Origin: Protula sp. h YS-2021
Taxonomy: Eukaryota > Annelida > Polychaeta > Sabellida > Serpulidae
DNA: 64,000 nt
Direction: 5' to 3'
Assembly: GCA_949752745.1 (NCBI GenBank)
Contig: OX457027.1
Span: 55,680,053-55,744,052 of the forward strand
Translations under genes and position numbers: made by a program
Notes under the pieces: generated by a model
Seen by the model: only the letters and a program-made list of their open reading frames with translations
Told to the model about the DNA's origin: nothing
The model's database searches: none
In this document: positions 35,945 through 48,600 of the stretch, in pieces
How the letters are laid out: every line of letters begins with the position of its first letter
How positions within the stretch are numbered: position 1 is the first letter of the stretch

Positions 35945-36727
35945 CTGCCTCACCAAGGCTGGACCCAGCGTAGTCCTAAATGACCCTAGGAAGATAGAAA
36001 GATTCCGCTGCGACTAGTGAGACTAATTTCAAGTAATAAGCCAGTTCATGATTTCAAGTACACATGCTCAGTAGAGGAAATTCGCGGGATTACAGTGGAG
36101 AAAACATAAAGAAACAAATAAGGAAGATATATTAAAAGTTGATTTTCTCTGTCATGACGTATCGATAAGGTATTTCTGATGTTATAAAAATGGTTTTCTA
36201 GCACAGAAAAAGCTCTACATCTGTTTCAAATTGACTTTGATGTATTTCCACATTGGCTTCTATGCTGTTAAGTTTCTCTGCTTCTATGTTTATGCCCCAA
36301 AAACCGGAATCCTGTTTTTTCGTAAATCTCATGGACGAAACTGTAAATCCGCTTATGTGCAGTTAATTTTCAGCCTTTTCGCTGTTATTTATTTATACAT
36401 TTAAACCAACTTATGTTACAGTAGAAACGATAAAACGTCTTAGTTCATTTAAAAGGGCGATTTCACTTATTATGTATTTATTTTTGTTGAAGTATCACAG
36501 TAAAACGGATCTTCAAAAATGATGTCTCAAAGCAGGGCTGAAAAAAATCATTTTTTTAATCATATAGATCGATTAATTATTATTTCAATTACAAATTGTA
36601 AAAGAAAGTGCGAATATTTACATGTTTCACTTGCACGAGATATCTTGATTTGACCATCATAAATTCCATGTTTGATTTTGCCGCAAGAGGTCACCGAGAA
36701 ATACAGTTATTATTTTGTTTTTTGTAG
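35945..36727. other. Intergenic; includes a degenerate AGTCC-MITE scrap and the LENG9-like upstream region
   Basis: A short MITE-like fragment (TAGTCCTAAATGACCCTAGG) occurs near 35970. A TTTTTTGTAG splice-acceptor-like site ends at 36727, so a non-coding 5' UTR exon of the next gene may lie upstream. Confidence 0.4.
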
Positions 36728-36777
36728 GCGACATCGACTCACAGTACAGTATCTGTCGCTAAAGGAGTTCGGCTGTC

Positions 36778-38869
36778 ATGGCGTCAAAAGTTAAGGAAGG
36801 AATTTCTTTGGTTGAAAAGAGACTTTCTGTTCCTGTTGAAGGAAGTCTGCAGATCAGAGAAATGGATGATCTGAAAGCAAAGTACGGCAGTTGTTGCAAG
36901 GTTATATCAAATATCGGGGACATCACCAATGTAGTCGATCTTCACAAAGACAACTGTGTTCTAAACCTAAAATTCCAACTTGAAGGTAACTCAAAAGGAG
37001 TTGATTCTGGTGTTTTCATTCTTGAAATCTTCCACAGAAATGTTTGAATTTAACACATTTTTCTTCAAATGAAAAGTATATGCATCATGATAATGAGGTG
37101 TAATTAGATGTTTTTCATTTTTTAAAGTAATTTGTTATTTTTTCAAATAATTTATTGCATTTTTGTTACTTAAATAGCAGTTTGGTTCTTGAAAACAGGA
37201 TGTTTAAACTTTTATTGTGGGATGATGTGAGCATAGTAATGTTTTTATCTTTTGTAGAAAGCTATCCTGACACTCCACCGTGTATTATAGTTAAGAACAA
37301 AGGTCTAGATGTTTCGGATAAACTCGAGCTCATGAATCAGTTAAATTCAATGGCCCTTGATTTTGTTGGATCACCGATGCTAGAGCAGCTTATTGAGTTT
37401 GCTTATTCGTGGTGCGAGGGGAAAGAATGCACCGAAATTACCGAGAAAAGGCAAGAACACACACGGTTCAAGGGGAAAAATAAAAAACAAAAACAGAAAA
37501 CGAAAGACACAGAAGAGAAATCTGTTACGAAGCTACCACCAATGAAAACTGCTGAGGATGTCATATCTCGTATTATGTGGGATGAAAACATTCCCACTGA
37601 GAACTTCTGTGTTGGTTATGAAGATCGCTTTGTTGGTATTGTAGAGCGGCAGTTCACAGATTTCTCATGGGAAGATATTGCAAGTGTTGACTATGATACC
37701 TTAGCAATACCCAAACATCGCATTCAGTACTTCAAGTACAAAGGGCTTACGGTATGGGATAAAAGCAAGAGATTGGATAACGTGTTTGGGTCCACTGGGA
37801 GTGGAATGAAAATTACGGATGTAATTGATAAGTACGAAAAGGAACAACCACCCGTCAATCAAATGGTGCTGCGTTCAAACGACAGTGATTCAGACGAAGA
37901 CGATGAAGATTTAGTGATTACAGTTGATGATGGCCAAAACGAAGGAGATATACAGGTATGGAATAGTAAGGCTTTAATTAAAAATTTGTATATTATTATA
38001 AAATGGTAAATACTAAAGCTTTAATTAAAAATTTAAATATAATTATTAAATGTAAAAAGTATGATAATTAAGTTTTAAGTTGATATTTTCTTTGGCATAA
38101 TCACCTGGCAGAAGCCAGAAAATGAACAATACTGTGAGCGCTCAGAACTGACGTGCTGCAGTAAGAGTTAAATCGTTTTATAGAAAATTTAGTTTGTATC
38201 ATTATTAAGATTTTTTATATAATGGACTTTTATGTTTTTCAGTATTCTAAAGACAAATATTGGGGACCGAAGAAAAGACCGACGCATTTCCTTTGCCTTA
38301 GAGTGACAGATCAAACCATTGTGCAGGCAATAGAGGAAGTGCACAGGAAAATTATTGAGTTGGAACCTACGTATGAGGAAAGCTTGATTCCGGCTAGAAA
38401 ACTACACATGACATTGGCATGCCTTGGGTTAGATGAGGAATACGATGTTGAACAAGCATCGGATTTTCTCAAGGATATTCACCCACATTTAGAGTCCTTC
38501 AAACCGAAAGAAACTATTGATGTGAAATTTCACGGCGTTGACCATTTCTTCCATAATGTTCTTTATGCCAAAGTCGACGAAAAGAAAGAAATGTTGAATT
38601 TTGTGCATGAATTGAGAAAATGCCTGGATGAAGCGGGAATAGAAATAAGAGACGTCTTTGATTTCAATCCTCACATGACTATTTTGAAATTCAAAAGGCA
38701 CCATCAGGCAATGGCACATACAAGATATATTGATTCTAGATTTTATGAAATGTTTGCTAATACTTCTTTTGGAAATCAAAGTTTCGATAATATCCATTTG
38801 TGTAAAATGGTAGCAGATGAGGAAGATGATGATGGGTTCTACATATGTCCAAGAGTACTCCATTTCTAA
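36778..38869 (+). CDS. LENG9-like protein: RWD + MJ1316 + AKAP7-type 2H phosphoesterase (three exons)
   Basis: Inferred exons 36778-36985, 37258-37955 and 38243-38869 (stop included) join with GT-AG borders and compatible phase into 510 codons. Residues about 1-125 form an RWD fold: helix with YGS, extended NLKFQLEESYPDTPP, and a C-terminal helix near MLEQLIEFAYSW. A lysine-rich linker (about 140-155) follows, then an MJ1316/DUF504 RNA-end-recognition domain (about 170-255; RIMWDENIP, FVGIVERQF, HRIQYFKYKG, WDKSKRLDNVFGSTGSG), an acidic linker (about 278-295) and a 2H phosphoesterase domain (about 310-510) with both catalytic H-x-T motifs, LHMTL (His 357) and PHMTI (His 446). The domain pair matches vertebrate LENG9, while the N-terminal RWD replaces its zinc finger. 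The likely role is handling or sensing cyclic or 2',5' RNA ends (inference). The start has a good context (GTCATGG). Confidence 0.88.
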
Positions 38870-39102
38870 TTCGCAGTAGTGCTTGTTCAGAAATTTAAAA
38901 ATTCTTCAGCGTTTTTTTTTTTTGCGTGATCACGTAGTGAAGTCCGAAAGTCGCACATTCGTCCCGCTGTGAATGCGTGGAAATGTGGGACTGAAATCGA
39001 AGAATGACGCACTTAAAATTAGTGTGTGATTTTTCAGTGTTTGAAAAACCTGCTGTGTCAACCTGATTTAATTACACTTGAAGAATGTCAGAAATATACA
39101 AA

Positions 39103-39161
<59 letters not shown>

Positions 39162-39383
39162 AAAAAAAAAAAAAAAGACCACACTGAAGAACCTTGTACA
39201 ATTGGAAAGACAGTTTAAAGTCATCTGAGAAATGTAAAATTTTTCGTATATTTCGTATCAAATTTCTGACTTTGCCCTTTTTTGTGTGGAACAAGGTTTC
39301 CGGGTCAAGAAAGTGTACATTACATGGAAGATTTCCTGTATAATTAGTTTATGAAATTGTAGTTGCGTAGTATTTTACGTGAT
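38870..39383. other. Downstream flank of LENG9-like gene with GA-rich microsatellite
   Basis: (GAAA)n and (GA)n microsatellite at about 39104-39175. No clear AATAAA close to the stop codon. Confidence 0.6.
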
Positions 39384-40009
39384 CGTTAAATTGCTATAGG
39401 CTGAAATACCGAAGAAGATTTCACAATTAAATGAAGAGGAAATGATGTTGAAATATGGGAATTATTTTCCGTTGTCTAATTGTTGGTTACAGTGAAACCT
39501 GCATATGGAAAGCATTGGGGACCCGGGAATTTATTCATTTTTTTTGTATGAAGTGTCCAATCGAATCAGAGGCAATTTTAACAGCTTTTAACAGCTTATA
39601 TTCCTTGAGGTTTTATTCAGTATAAATTCGTCAAAATTAGGGTTCGCAATCGGTGACCGGAAAACGGTCACCGATTGAAACTGTTGGTGCTCGAAACGTT
39701 AAATTGCTATAGGCTGAAATACCGAAGAAGATTTCACAATTAAATGAAGAGGAAATGATGTTGAAATATGGGAATTATTTTCCGTTGTCTAATTGTTGGT
39801 TACAGTGAAACCTGCATATGGAAAGCATTGGGGACCCGGGAATTTATTCATTTTTTTTGTATGAAGTGTCCAATCGAATCAGAGGCAATTTTAACAGCTT
39901 TTAACAGCTTATATTCCTTGAGGTTTTATTCAGTATAAATTCGTCAAAATTAGGGTTCGCAATCGGTGACCGGAAAACGGTCACCGATTGAAACTGTTGG
40001 TGCTCGAAA
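39384..40009 (+). repeat. Tandem duplication, 2 x 313 bp, apparently identical
   Basis: 39384-39696 and 39697-40009 read the same throughout by eye. Each copy contains a perfect 13-bp-arm hairpin CAATCGGTGACCG-GAAAA-CGGTCACCGATTG (39647-39677 and 39960-39990). Confidence 0.95.
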
Positions 40010-40309
40010 CCTACACATCGGTTGTTTCGGTTAACTAAGTAGCAATAAATACATTGAATAAAAAAGGTTTCATTTGCAACCTGTTAAATCCCGTGAACTG
40101 TGATTAAACTGTTCGCTTACCTTTTGTGTCACATTATTTTGCATTATTTCAAAGCGACAGAAGTAACTCACTAATGGCACGTGTTAGCTTCATTAAATCA
40201 ACAATATTATATCAGTACACAAAATTTTTCTTTTCAGCAAGGAAAGTTCCCAAAACTGGGAGTTCGGAAGGTGTAGAGAGATGAGAAAACATTACAAGTT
40301 TTTTCTGGA

Positions 40310-40440
40310 ATGTTGCCCGCACTTCCAAAACTTACGGCAATGCCAAAAATAGTAGACACCCCATCCACAGTTCCTGAAATTACCTCATAAATTACTCGCT
40401 CCGAAGATTCAATTCTCTCTCAAAGATGGATGGAATTGCG
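40310..40440 (+). repeat. Dispersed repeat, copy 1
   Basis: Shares blocks in the same order (CCAAAACTTACGGCAATGCC, AATTACCTCATA, AAGATTCAATTCTCTC, GATGGAATTGC) with 41700-41832. Family unknown. Confidence 0.55.
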
Positions 40441-40935
40441 AGACGAAGTGCTTCTCAATGTCAGTATATGCTATTCTGGGGTGGGAAGGCGGAGTCACTT
40501 CCTGCCCCGCCCAACCCCTCAAACCTCAAGCAAAAACACACTTAATTGGCAGCGTTTGTCTCCGTGGCCTCGGTCCCTGACCGACAATACATCCTCGGTA
40601 ACCGAAATTGTTTCGAGATTTTTAACACCACTAAAAATTGTACATTTTTTCCGGTTATTTATTTATTTATCTTTTTTTTGCAGGAAAAGATGATCTTTTA
40701 AAACACTGTTGTTTGGTCCTTTAGGAGCCTCTAGTTCTTAAAAAATCAGTTTTAGAAGGTTGGTTTGTTCGGCCCTTGTCCTGTTACAAAAGTTGCTGAA
40801 GCGGCCCAAATTCATGCGTAGTTTCCCATTTTGTGATATGAGAGGAAAGAGCGCCACTGGGGAAGGCATTGGGATCGCAGCTGTGGTACAGCTTGCAGCT
40901 GAAAGCTTTATGCGCGCTCGGCTTCGGTGTTTATT

Positions 40936-41055
40936 AGGCCCCAACCCTTCGGATTGGGGCCTATAGGTTTGGGGTGTCCGTCCGTCTGTCCGTCATCGCT
41001 TTATACCCCTATGAATTTGGGGGGCGGTTGGGGCCTGCTTGTGTTTCACAAATAC
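40936..41055 (-). mobile_element. Inverted copy of the ~97-bp GACGG/hairpin element
   Basis: The reverse complement of 40936-41036 is nearly the same as 16232-16328, with ends AGGCCCCAACC / GGTTGGGGCCT. The conserved flank GCTTGTGTTTCACAAATAC follows at 41037-41055, so the true repeat is longer than the inverted ends suggest. Confidence 0.8.
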
Positions 41056-41118
41056 GTTCTTGTTGATTTTGTATCACTTGCACTGAAATAAAATAGCGGC
41101 ATATTTTATAAATAAGTC

Positions 41119-41124
41119 TTTATT
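41119..41124 (-). promoter_or_regulatory. Possible poly(A) signal of the FBXW-like gene
   Basis: AATAAA on the minus strand about 1.5 kb below the stop codon at 42629. Other AT-rich hexamers lie between, so the assignment is tentative. Confidence 0.25.
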
Positions 41125-41699
41125 TGTTTTGCTACAATATTCGTTATGAAATATACAAACATTTATTGCGTTATAAAACGTGGAATAATTGCCCCCTGCT
41201 AGATTCTAAAGTCATACTTTGAAAAAAAAAAAAACGACGCACCACTTTATTCCTCATAAAATACCCTGTCTAACATGAGCGCGCCACAGTTTCCTGTATC
41301 ATAAAGAAAAACACCAGTCATGTTACGCTCACATACCTGCTCAGTTAAGAAAATTTAACACATCATAAATATGAACTGATATTATGAAACGTACAAGATC
41401 ACTCAAAGATCCCGCATACAGACCTTAGCCAATGATATTAAATACGAGCTTCCAGCTGAAGCGACAGATCACTGGGTTAGATCAGTGGAAGGCCTGTGAA
41501 CGAACCACGCAGCTGCTGAGTTCACTGGCCTTCCACAACTGCCCGAATCCAGTACCAAGAACAGCAGTCTCGCGGTTTCTCGCTATTATAACACACACAA
41601 AAAAAAACCAAAACCATCTCGCAGATAACCAGCTACAGCATCACTAATATTTCTCTTGATCGTAGGGTTTCTCAAAGTATGGCGCCGCCGCCAGAGCAT

Positions 41700-41832
41700 T
41701 CCCTTCTTTCCAACACTTACAACAATCCCAAAAATAATTAACACCCCCCTCCAAAGTTTCAAAATTACCTCATAGTTTGGTTTGTCTAAGGATTCAATTT
41801 TCTCTTCTTAAAGATAGATGGAATTGCATAAA
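41700..41832 (+). repeat. Dispersed repeat, copy 2
   Basis: Counterpart of 40310-40440. It lies in the presumed 3' UTR/flank of the FBXW-like gene, followed by a G homopolymer at about 41836-41849. Confidence 0.55.
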
Positions 41833-42628
41833 GGGGGGAGGGGGGGGGGATCTCAATAACTTGGACAAAATATAGAAAAGTCCAGGATTAAAAATCTACA
41901 GGTTAAGGAACCGTGAAAAGATGTTAAATTTAAAGCCATCGTATCAACACGGCAGCTGATGTGAGGGTAAAAGGATTCCAAAAGATTCTTCTCTCTATAT
42001 TAAGTTCACAAAAGTATCCACGCAGTTTTAGTTCGTTAAGAAATGCAGTACTCCATGCCCACAAACCGATTCACATACAAATATATCTTAAAAGAATTTG
42101 TCATGGTTCTGCGTAAATTTAATTTAGTTATATTTTAACAAATCGATATGATATGCAGCCACTATGTACATTCTTTCTCCAATTCCAGCATTTTTTATAC
42201 AGACCACATTGGACGGAAAGGTTCACAGATACAAGGTGATTTAGACGGAAGAAAATTATGCAATAAACGCAAGTATTCACATATCTTTTCGAAAGTCACA
42301 GTTGAACTTATGTGATCACAACATACCTTTTCCATTTTTTAAATAAGAATTATCTAAACAGAATAGGCGAATGTTTCAACCAGAGTCTAGACCTAGTTTC
42401 TGGAAGCTAAACTCCGGAAAAGGGTGACCATCCTCCCTCCCACACATCTACCAAACAATATAAATCAATAAATAAATAAAAAAAGCCAGCTCACACGAGA
42501 AATTTGTTATGCCACAGAATTACAAGATCCGGAAGACTTTTCGCGAAATCAATGCGAATGAAAAAATACAGTGACCTAAAAAAATACATTGAAAACTATC
42601 AAAAGAAAACAGGGCCTATAAATACAAA

Positions 42629-45600
42629 TCAAACACTACTAAAGTCCCACAGTTTCACGGTTTTATCGTACGATCCCGACACTATAATACTGTCATTGAA
42701 CTGCAAACACGTGACGCCGTCTTCGTGGTTACGGAGAGTGACAAGCCTTTTCCCAGTCTCTAAACTCCACACCTAGTGGAAACAATATAGAAACAAGACT
42801 GTCAAGTGACAGTGGCCCAGTTGAGGATTCAGTCTTGTGCCTCTTGGAAAATGGTAAGACAGTCTGATCTGGTTGAATGTTTTTTTTATATTAAATTATG
42901 CTGAAATTATGAAAATTTCTGAATATTTGTAATAAATGGGAAAAATACAGACACAGGAATTTTACTGCAATTTGTTATTAAATTCAAACAGAAGTCAGAT
43001 GTAAAAATTAAAATAAAGTCCTTTCTTTTATTACTTATCTTAGGCCTTGTCTCAAGTGAGTATAAAAATGTGCATACAGTTTTGAAACATCCTATCCAGA
43101 ACACGGTACGATATTTGTCAAATAAAAATATATATGTAAAAACAGGAATTTTTCTCCAATTTGTTTTTGATATCAAAGAGAAGTAGAACTCCAAAATTTA
43201 AATAACGTCCTTTCTTATATGCAAATATCTCGAGCCTTTTGTTGCATACGATTACTTAAACGTGGATTCCTATCCAGGGTGGTACTAGGCCAGCGTTTAA
43301 TTAAAAATCGATAAATGATCGGGTCAGGTATATCCAGACCCTGAGTAGTCTACCCTGAAAGGCGTACTTCAAATGCCCTGGTAAACTTCAAAGCGGGGGG
43401 TTCGTCAAAAATATGTGTACCCTAATTAATTCTAATTTGCGTGGGAAAAATGAAAAAGAGGCTATCGACCACCAGAAAAATATCACATTTATCATATTGT
43501 CGGGTCATATAATTGCTTTCTGCACCTTTAAAAATAAAAATTACAACTTTCTTGCATTATGCTCAATATTACCTATTACCGCCCACTCGAAATATATCAT
43601 ATTTATCATATTTTCGGGTAATACAAATGATTCCTGCACTTTTAAAGCGAAAATTACAACTTTCTTACATTATCGCCCAATGTTCACTATTATCGCCCAC
43701 CCGAAAAATATTATATTTATCATATTTTCGGGACATAGAATTGATTCCTGCACTTTTAAAGCGAAAATTACAACTTTCTTACAATATCGCCCAATATTCC
43801 CTATTATCGCCTACCCGAAAAATATCACGTTTATCATATTTTCGGATCATAGAATTGATCCCTGCACTTTTAAAGCGAAAATTACAACTTTCTTGCATTA
43901 TCGCCCAATGCTCCCTATTATCGCCCACACGAAAAATATCATATTTATCATATTTTCGGGTCATAGAATTGATTCCTACACTTTTAAAGCGAAAATTACA
44001 ACTTTCTTACATTATCGCCCAATGTTCCCTATTATCGCCCACCCGAAAAATATTATATTTATCATATTTTCGGGTCCTAGAATTGTTTCCTGCACTTTTA
44101 AAGCGAAAATTACAATTTTCTTGCAGTATCGACCAATATACCCTATTATCGCCCATCCGAAAAATATCATATTTATCATATTTTCGAGTCACAGAATTGA
44201 TTCCTGTACTTTTAAAGCGAAAATTACAATTTTCTTACATTATCGCCCAATGTTCCCCATTTTCACCCACCCGAAAAATATCACATTTATCATATTTTCG
44301 GGTCATAGCATTGATTCCTGCACTTTTAAAGCGAAAATTACAACTTTCTTGCATTATCGCCCAATGTTCCCTATTATCGCCCATCCGAAAAGTATCATAT
44401 TTATCATATTTTCGGGTCATAGAATTGATTCCTGCACTTTTAAAGCGAAAATTACAACTTTCTTACATTATCGCCCAATGTTCCCCATTATCGCCTAATC
44501 GAAAAATATCACATTTATCATATTTTCGGGTCATAGAATTGATCCTTGCACTTATAAAGCGAAAATTACAACTTTCTTACATTATCGCCCAATGTTCCCT
44601 ATTATCGTCCACCCGAAAAATATCACATTTAAAATATTTTCGGGTCATAGAATTGTTTCCTGCACTTTTAAAGCGAAAATTACAACTTTCTTGCTTTATC
44701 GCCCAATATTCCCTATTATCGACCATCCGAAAAATATCATATTTATCATATTTTCGGGTCACAGAATTGATTCCTGCACTTTTAAAGCGAAAATTACAAT
44801 TTTTTTACATTATCTCCCAATATTCCCTATTATCGCCCACCCGAAAAATATTATATTTATCATATTTTCGGGTCCTACAATCGTTTCCTCCACTTTTAAA
44901 GCGAAAATTACAACTTTCTTGCAGTATCGCCCAACATTCCCTATTATCGACCATCCGAAAAATATCATATTTATCATATTTTCGGGTCACAGAATTGATT
45001 CCTGCACTTTTAAAGCGAAAATTACAACTTTCTTACATTATCGCCCAATATTCTCTATTATCGCCCACCCGAAAAATATCACATTTATCATATTTTCGGG
45101 TCATAGAATTGATTCCTGCACTTTTAAAGCGAAAATTACAACTTTCTTGCATTATCGCCCAATATTCCCTACTATCGCAATTCCAAAAAATATCATATTT
45201 ATCATATTTTCGGGACATAGAATTGATCCCTGCACTTTTAAAGCGAAAATTACAACTTTCTTGCATTATCGCCCAATATTCCCTATTATCACCCATCCGA
45301 AAAATATCATATTTATCATATTTTCGGGTCCTAGAATTGTTTCCTGCACTTTTAAAGCGAAAATTACAACTTTCTTACATTATCGCCCAATGTTCCCTAT
45401 TATCGCCCACCCGACAAATATCACATTTATCATATTTTCGGGTCATAATATTGTTTCCTGCACTTTTCAAGCCAAAATTACAACTTTCTTGCAGTATCGC
45501 GCAATATTCCCTATTATCGACCATCCGAAAAATATCATATTTATCATATTTTCGGGTCACAGAATTGATTCCTGCACTTTTAAAGCGAAAATTAAAATTT

Positions 45601-48600
45601 TTTTACATTATCTCCCAATATTCCCTATTATCGCCCACCCGAAAAATATTATATTTATCATATTTTCGGGTCCTACAATTGTTTCCTGCACTTTTAAAGC
45701 GAAAATTACAACTTTCTTGCAGTATCGCCCAATATTCCCTATTATCGACCATCCGAAAAATATCATATTTATCATATTTTCGGGTCACAGAATTGATTCC
45801 TGCACTTTTAAAGCGAAAATTACAACTTTCTTACATTATCGCCCAATATTCTCTATTATCGCCCACCCGAAAAATATCACATTTATCATATTTTCGGGTC
45901 ATAGAATTGATTCCTGCACTTTTAAAGCGAAAATTACAACTTTCTTGCATTATCGCCCAATATTCCCTACTATCGCAATTCCAAAAAATATCATATTTAT
46001 CATATTTTCGGGACATAGAATTGATCCCTGCACTTTTAAAGCGAAAATTACAACTTTCTTGCATTATCGCCCAATATTCCCTATTATCACCCATCCGAAA
46101 AATATCATATTTATCATATTTTCGGGTCCTAGAATTGTTTCCTGCACTTTTAAAGCGAAAATTACAACTTTCTTGCTTTATCGCCCAATATTCCCTGTTA
46201 TCGCCCACCCGACAAATATCACATTGATCATATTTTCGGGTCACAGAATTGATTCCTGCACTTTTAAAGCGAAAATTACAACTTTCTTGTATTATCGCCC
46301 AATGTTCCCTATTATCGCCCACACGAAAAATATCATATTTATCATATTTTCGGGTCATAGAATTGATTCCTGCACTTTTAAAGCGAAAATTACAACTTTC
46401 TTACATTATCGCCCAATGTTCCCTTTTATCGCCCACCCGAAAAATATTATATTTATCATATTTTCGGGTCATAGAATTGTTTCCTGCACTTTTAAAGCGA
46501 AAATTACAACTTTCTTGCAGTATCGCCCAATATTCCCTATTATCGTCCATCCGAAAAATATCATATTTATCATATTTTTGGGTCATAGAATTGTTTCCTG
46601 CACTTTAAAAGCGAAAATTACAACTTTCTTACATTATCGCCCAATGTTCCCCATTATCGCCCACCCGAAAAATATTATATTTATCATATATTCGGGTCCT
46701 AGATTTGTTTCCTGCACTTTTAAAGCGAAAATTACAACTTTCTTGCTTTATCGCCCAATATTCCCTGTTATCGCCCACCCGAAAAATATCATATTTATCA
46801 TATTTTCGGGTCACAGAATTTATTCCTGCACTTTTAAAGCGAAATCACAACTTTCTTGCTTTATCGCCCAATGTTCCCTATTATCGCCCACTTGAAAATA
46901 TCATAGAAATGGCCCACTGACAACAAAATTACTGAAAAGTCCAACCAGAAGTACTTGCATGTAACATATTGTGCCCCTCTGCAAATTGAAACTTTGCTTT
47001 TTTAAGAAGAAAAATGGAAATTTCCAATTTTTTCAAAGCTGCAAACTTCGAAGCTCAGTAGATTCAAAAATAAGGCGAAATTCAAAAATCGAAAAAAGTA
47101 CTTTTTTCACCCTTTAGTTCTAGTTTCTTCATAACAAATTTCGGAATCTTCCGATGAAAAATGAGGGACTAGATAGGTTTTTTCGTATTTTGCCCAAATT
47201 GGCAATAAAATCGCCAAAAATGGTTTAAACCAAAAAATAAAAAAAATTCCTAATGCAGTAGAAGGCTAAAAACTCGTGTTAAAAATTTGGTACGAATCGG
47301 ATAAAAAATAAAAAAGATATTCCACTTTAACTACTTTGTTAAGAAAAAAAAATTGGAAATTTGCCAATTTTTAGAAGTTGCAAACTTTGAAGCTCAGTAG
47401 ATTCAAAAATAAGGCGAAATTCAAAAATCGAAAAAAGTACTTTTTTTACCCCTTAGTTCTAGTTTCTTCATAAAAAATTTCGGAATCTTCCGATGAAAAA
47501 TGAGGGACTAGATAGGTTTTTTCGTATTTTGCCCAAATTGGCAATAAAATCGCCAAAATTGGTTTAAACCAAAAAATAAAAAAATTTCCTAATGCAGTAA
47601 AGGGTTAGGAACTCGTGTTTAAAATTTGGTAAGAATCGGATAAAAAATAAAAAAGTTATTCCACTTTTAACGGTCGCGGGACGGACAGACGGACGGCTCG
47701 ACGGACGGACGGACGACACTTGCCCCCATCTGTATAGCCCTGTTGGCTGAAAAGCCAACTGGGCTAAAAATGACACTGAACAGAAAATTAAATAATAGCA
47801 CTCAGTACCACATACATTTTGATTATATTTTGATTTTTTCCAGAGCGAAACAGCAATAATTGAAATACATTTTAAGCAACAATTTCATTTAAAAGACAAT
47901 GTATCTGTTTGAAGCAAAAGGTTTTCACATTATTTTAGTTTTATTGTCACCTTTAATGTTCGGTCATCAGAGGCACTCACAACCCGCCAGCTATCGGCCT
48001 GTAAACACCTGCGGTAAAAATGTCGGAGAAACAACACATTAAATAAAACCTTTCCCATTCCAAACACATCAATGATTTTAGTAATATAATACAAATATTC
48101 TTGATAACGTAAGTCTGCTGCTGGGATTTAATACACGTATTATGTTCCAGAAACAAAATCGATATTGGCTCATCGATTGAATTTTTAGTAAATCCGTTGA
48201 AAGCAGGTGTTATTATTGTGTACCTGACAACCCCTGTGTGGCCTTCTGACGCTTTCCAGTCTATAGTGTTGCGACATTCTCCCGTGTGGATGTCCCAGAA
48301 TTTGAGATTACAGTCCAAGGAGCCGCTCACAATGCGCTGACTATCGAACTGCAGACACGTGACTGCATCCTGATGACCCTGCAGCGTCCTTATGCAGACG
48401 CCTTCCAAATTCCAAACCTAGTAGCGCAGGGGTTTCAAACATAGTATAATTTTTATCTCAATATTTATCATTCTTCCATGAAAATGGTTACTATCTTTGT
48501 TTACGTCTTATTTATATACAGCATGCTCGATGTATTTTCTTCATAAATATTGTAATAAACCTCAACGTTACCTTGATGGTTTTATCGCAAGATCCAGACA

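Noticed and set aside
38489..38863. 124-codon minus-strand frame over the third LENG9-like exon
   Set aside because: Antisense of a clearly conserved 2H phosphoesterase exon; no family resemblance of its own.
43513..46227. 904-codon plus-strand reading frame as a giant repeat protein gene
   Set aside because: It is a translation of the 114-bp satellite; other frames on both strands are equally open, and it lies within an intron of a well-supported minus-strand gene.
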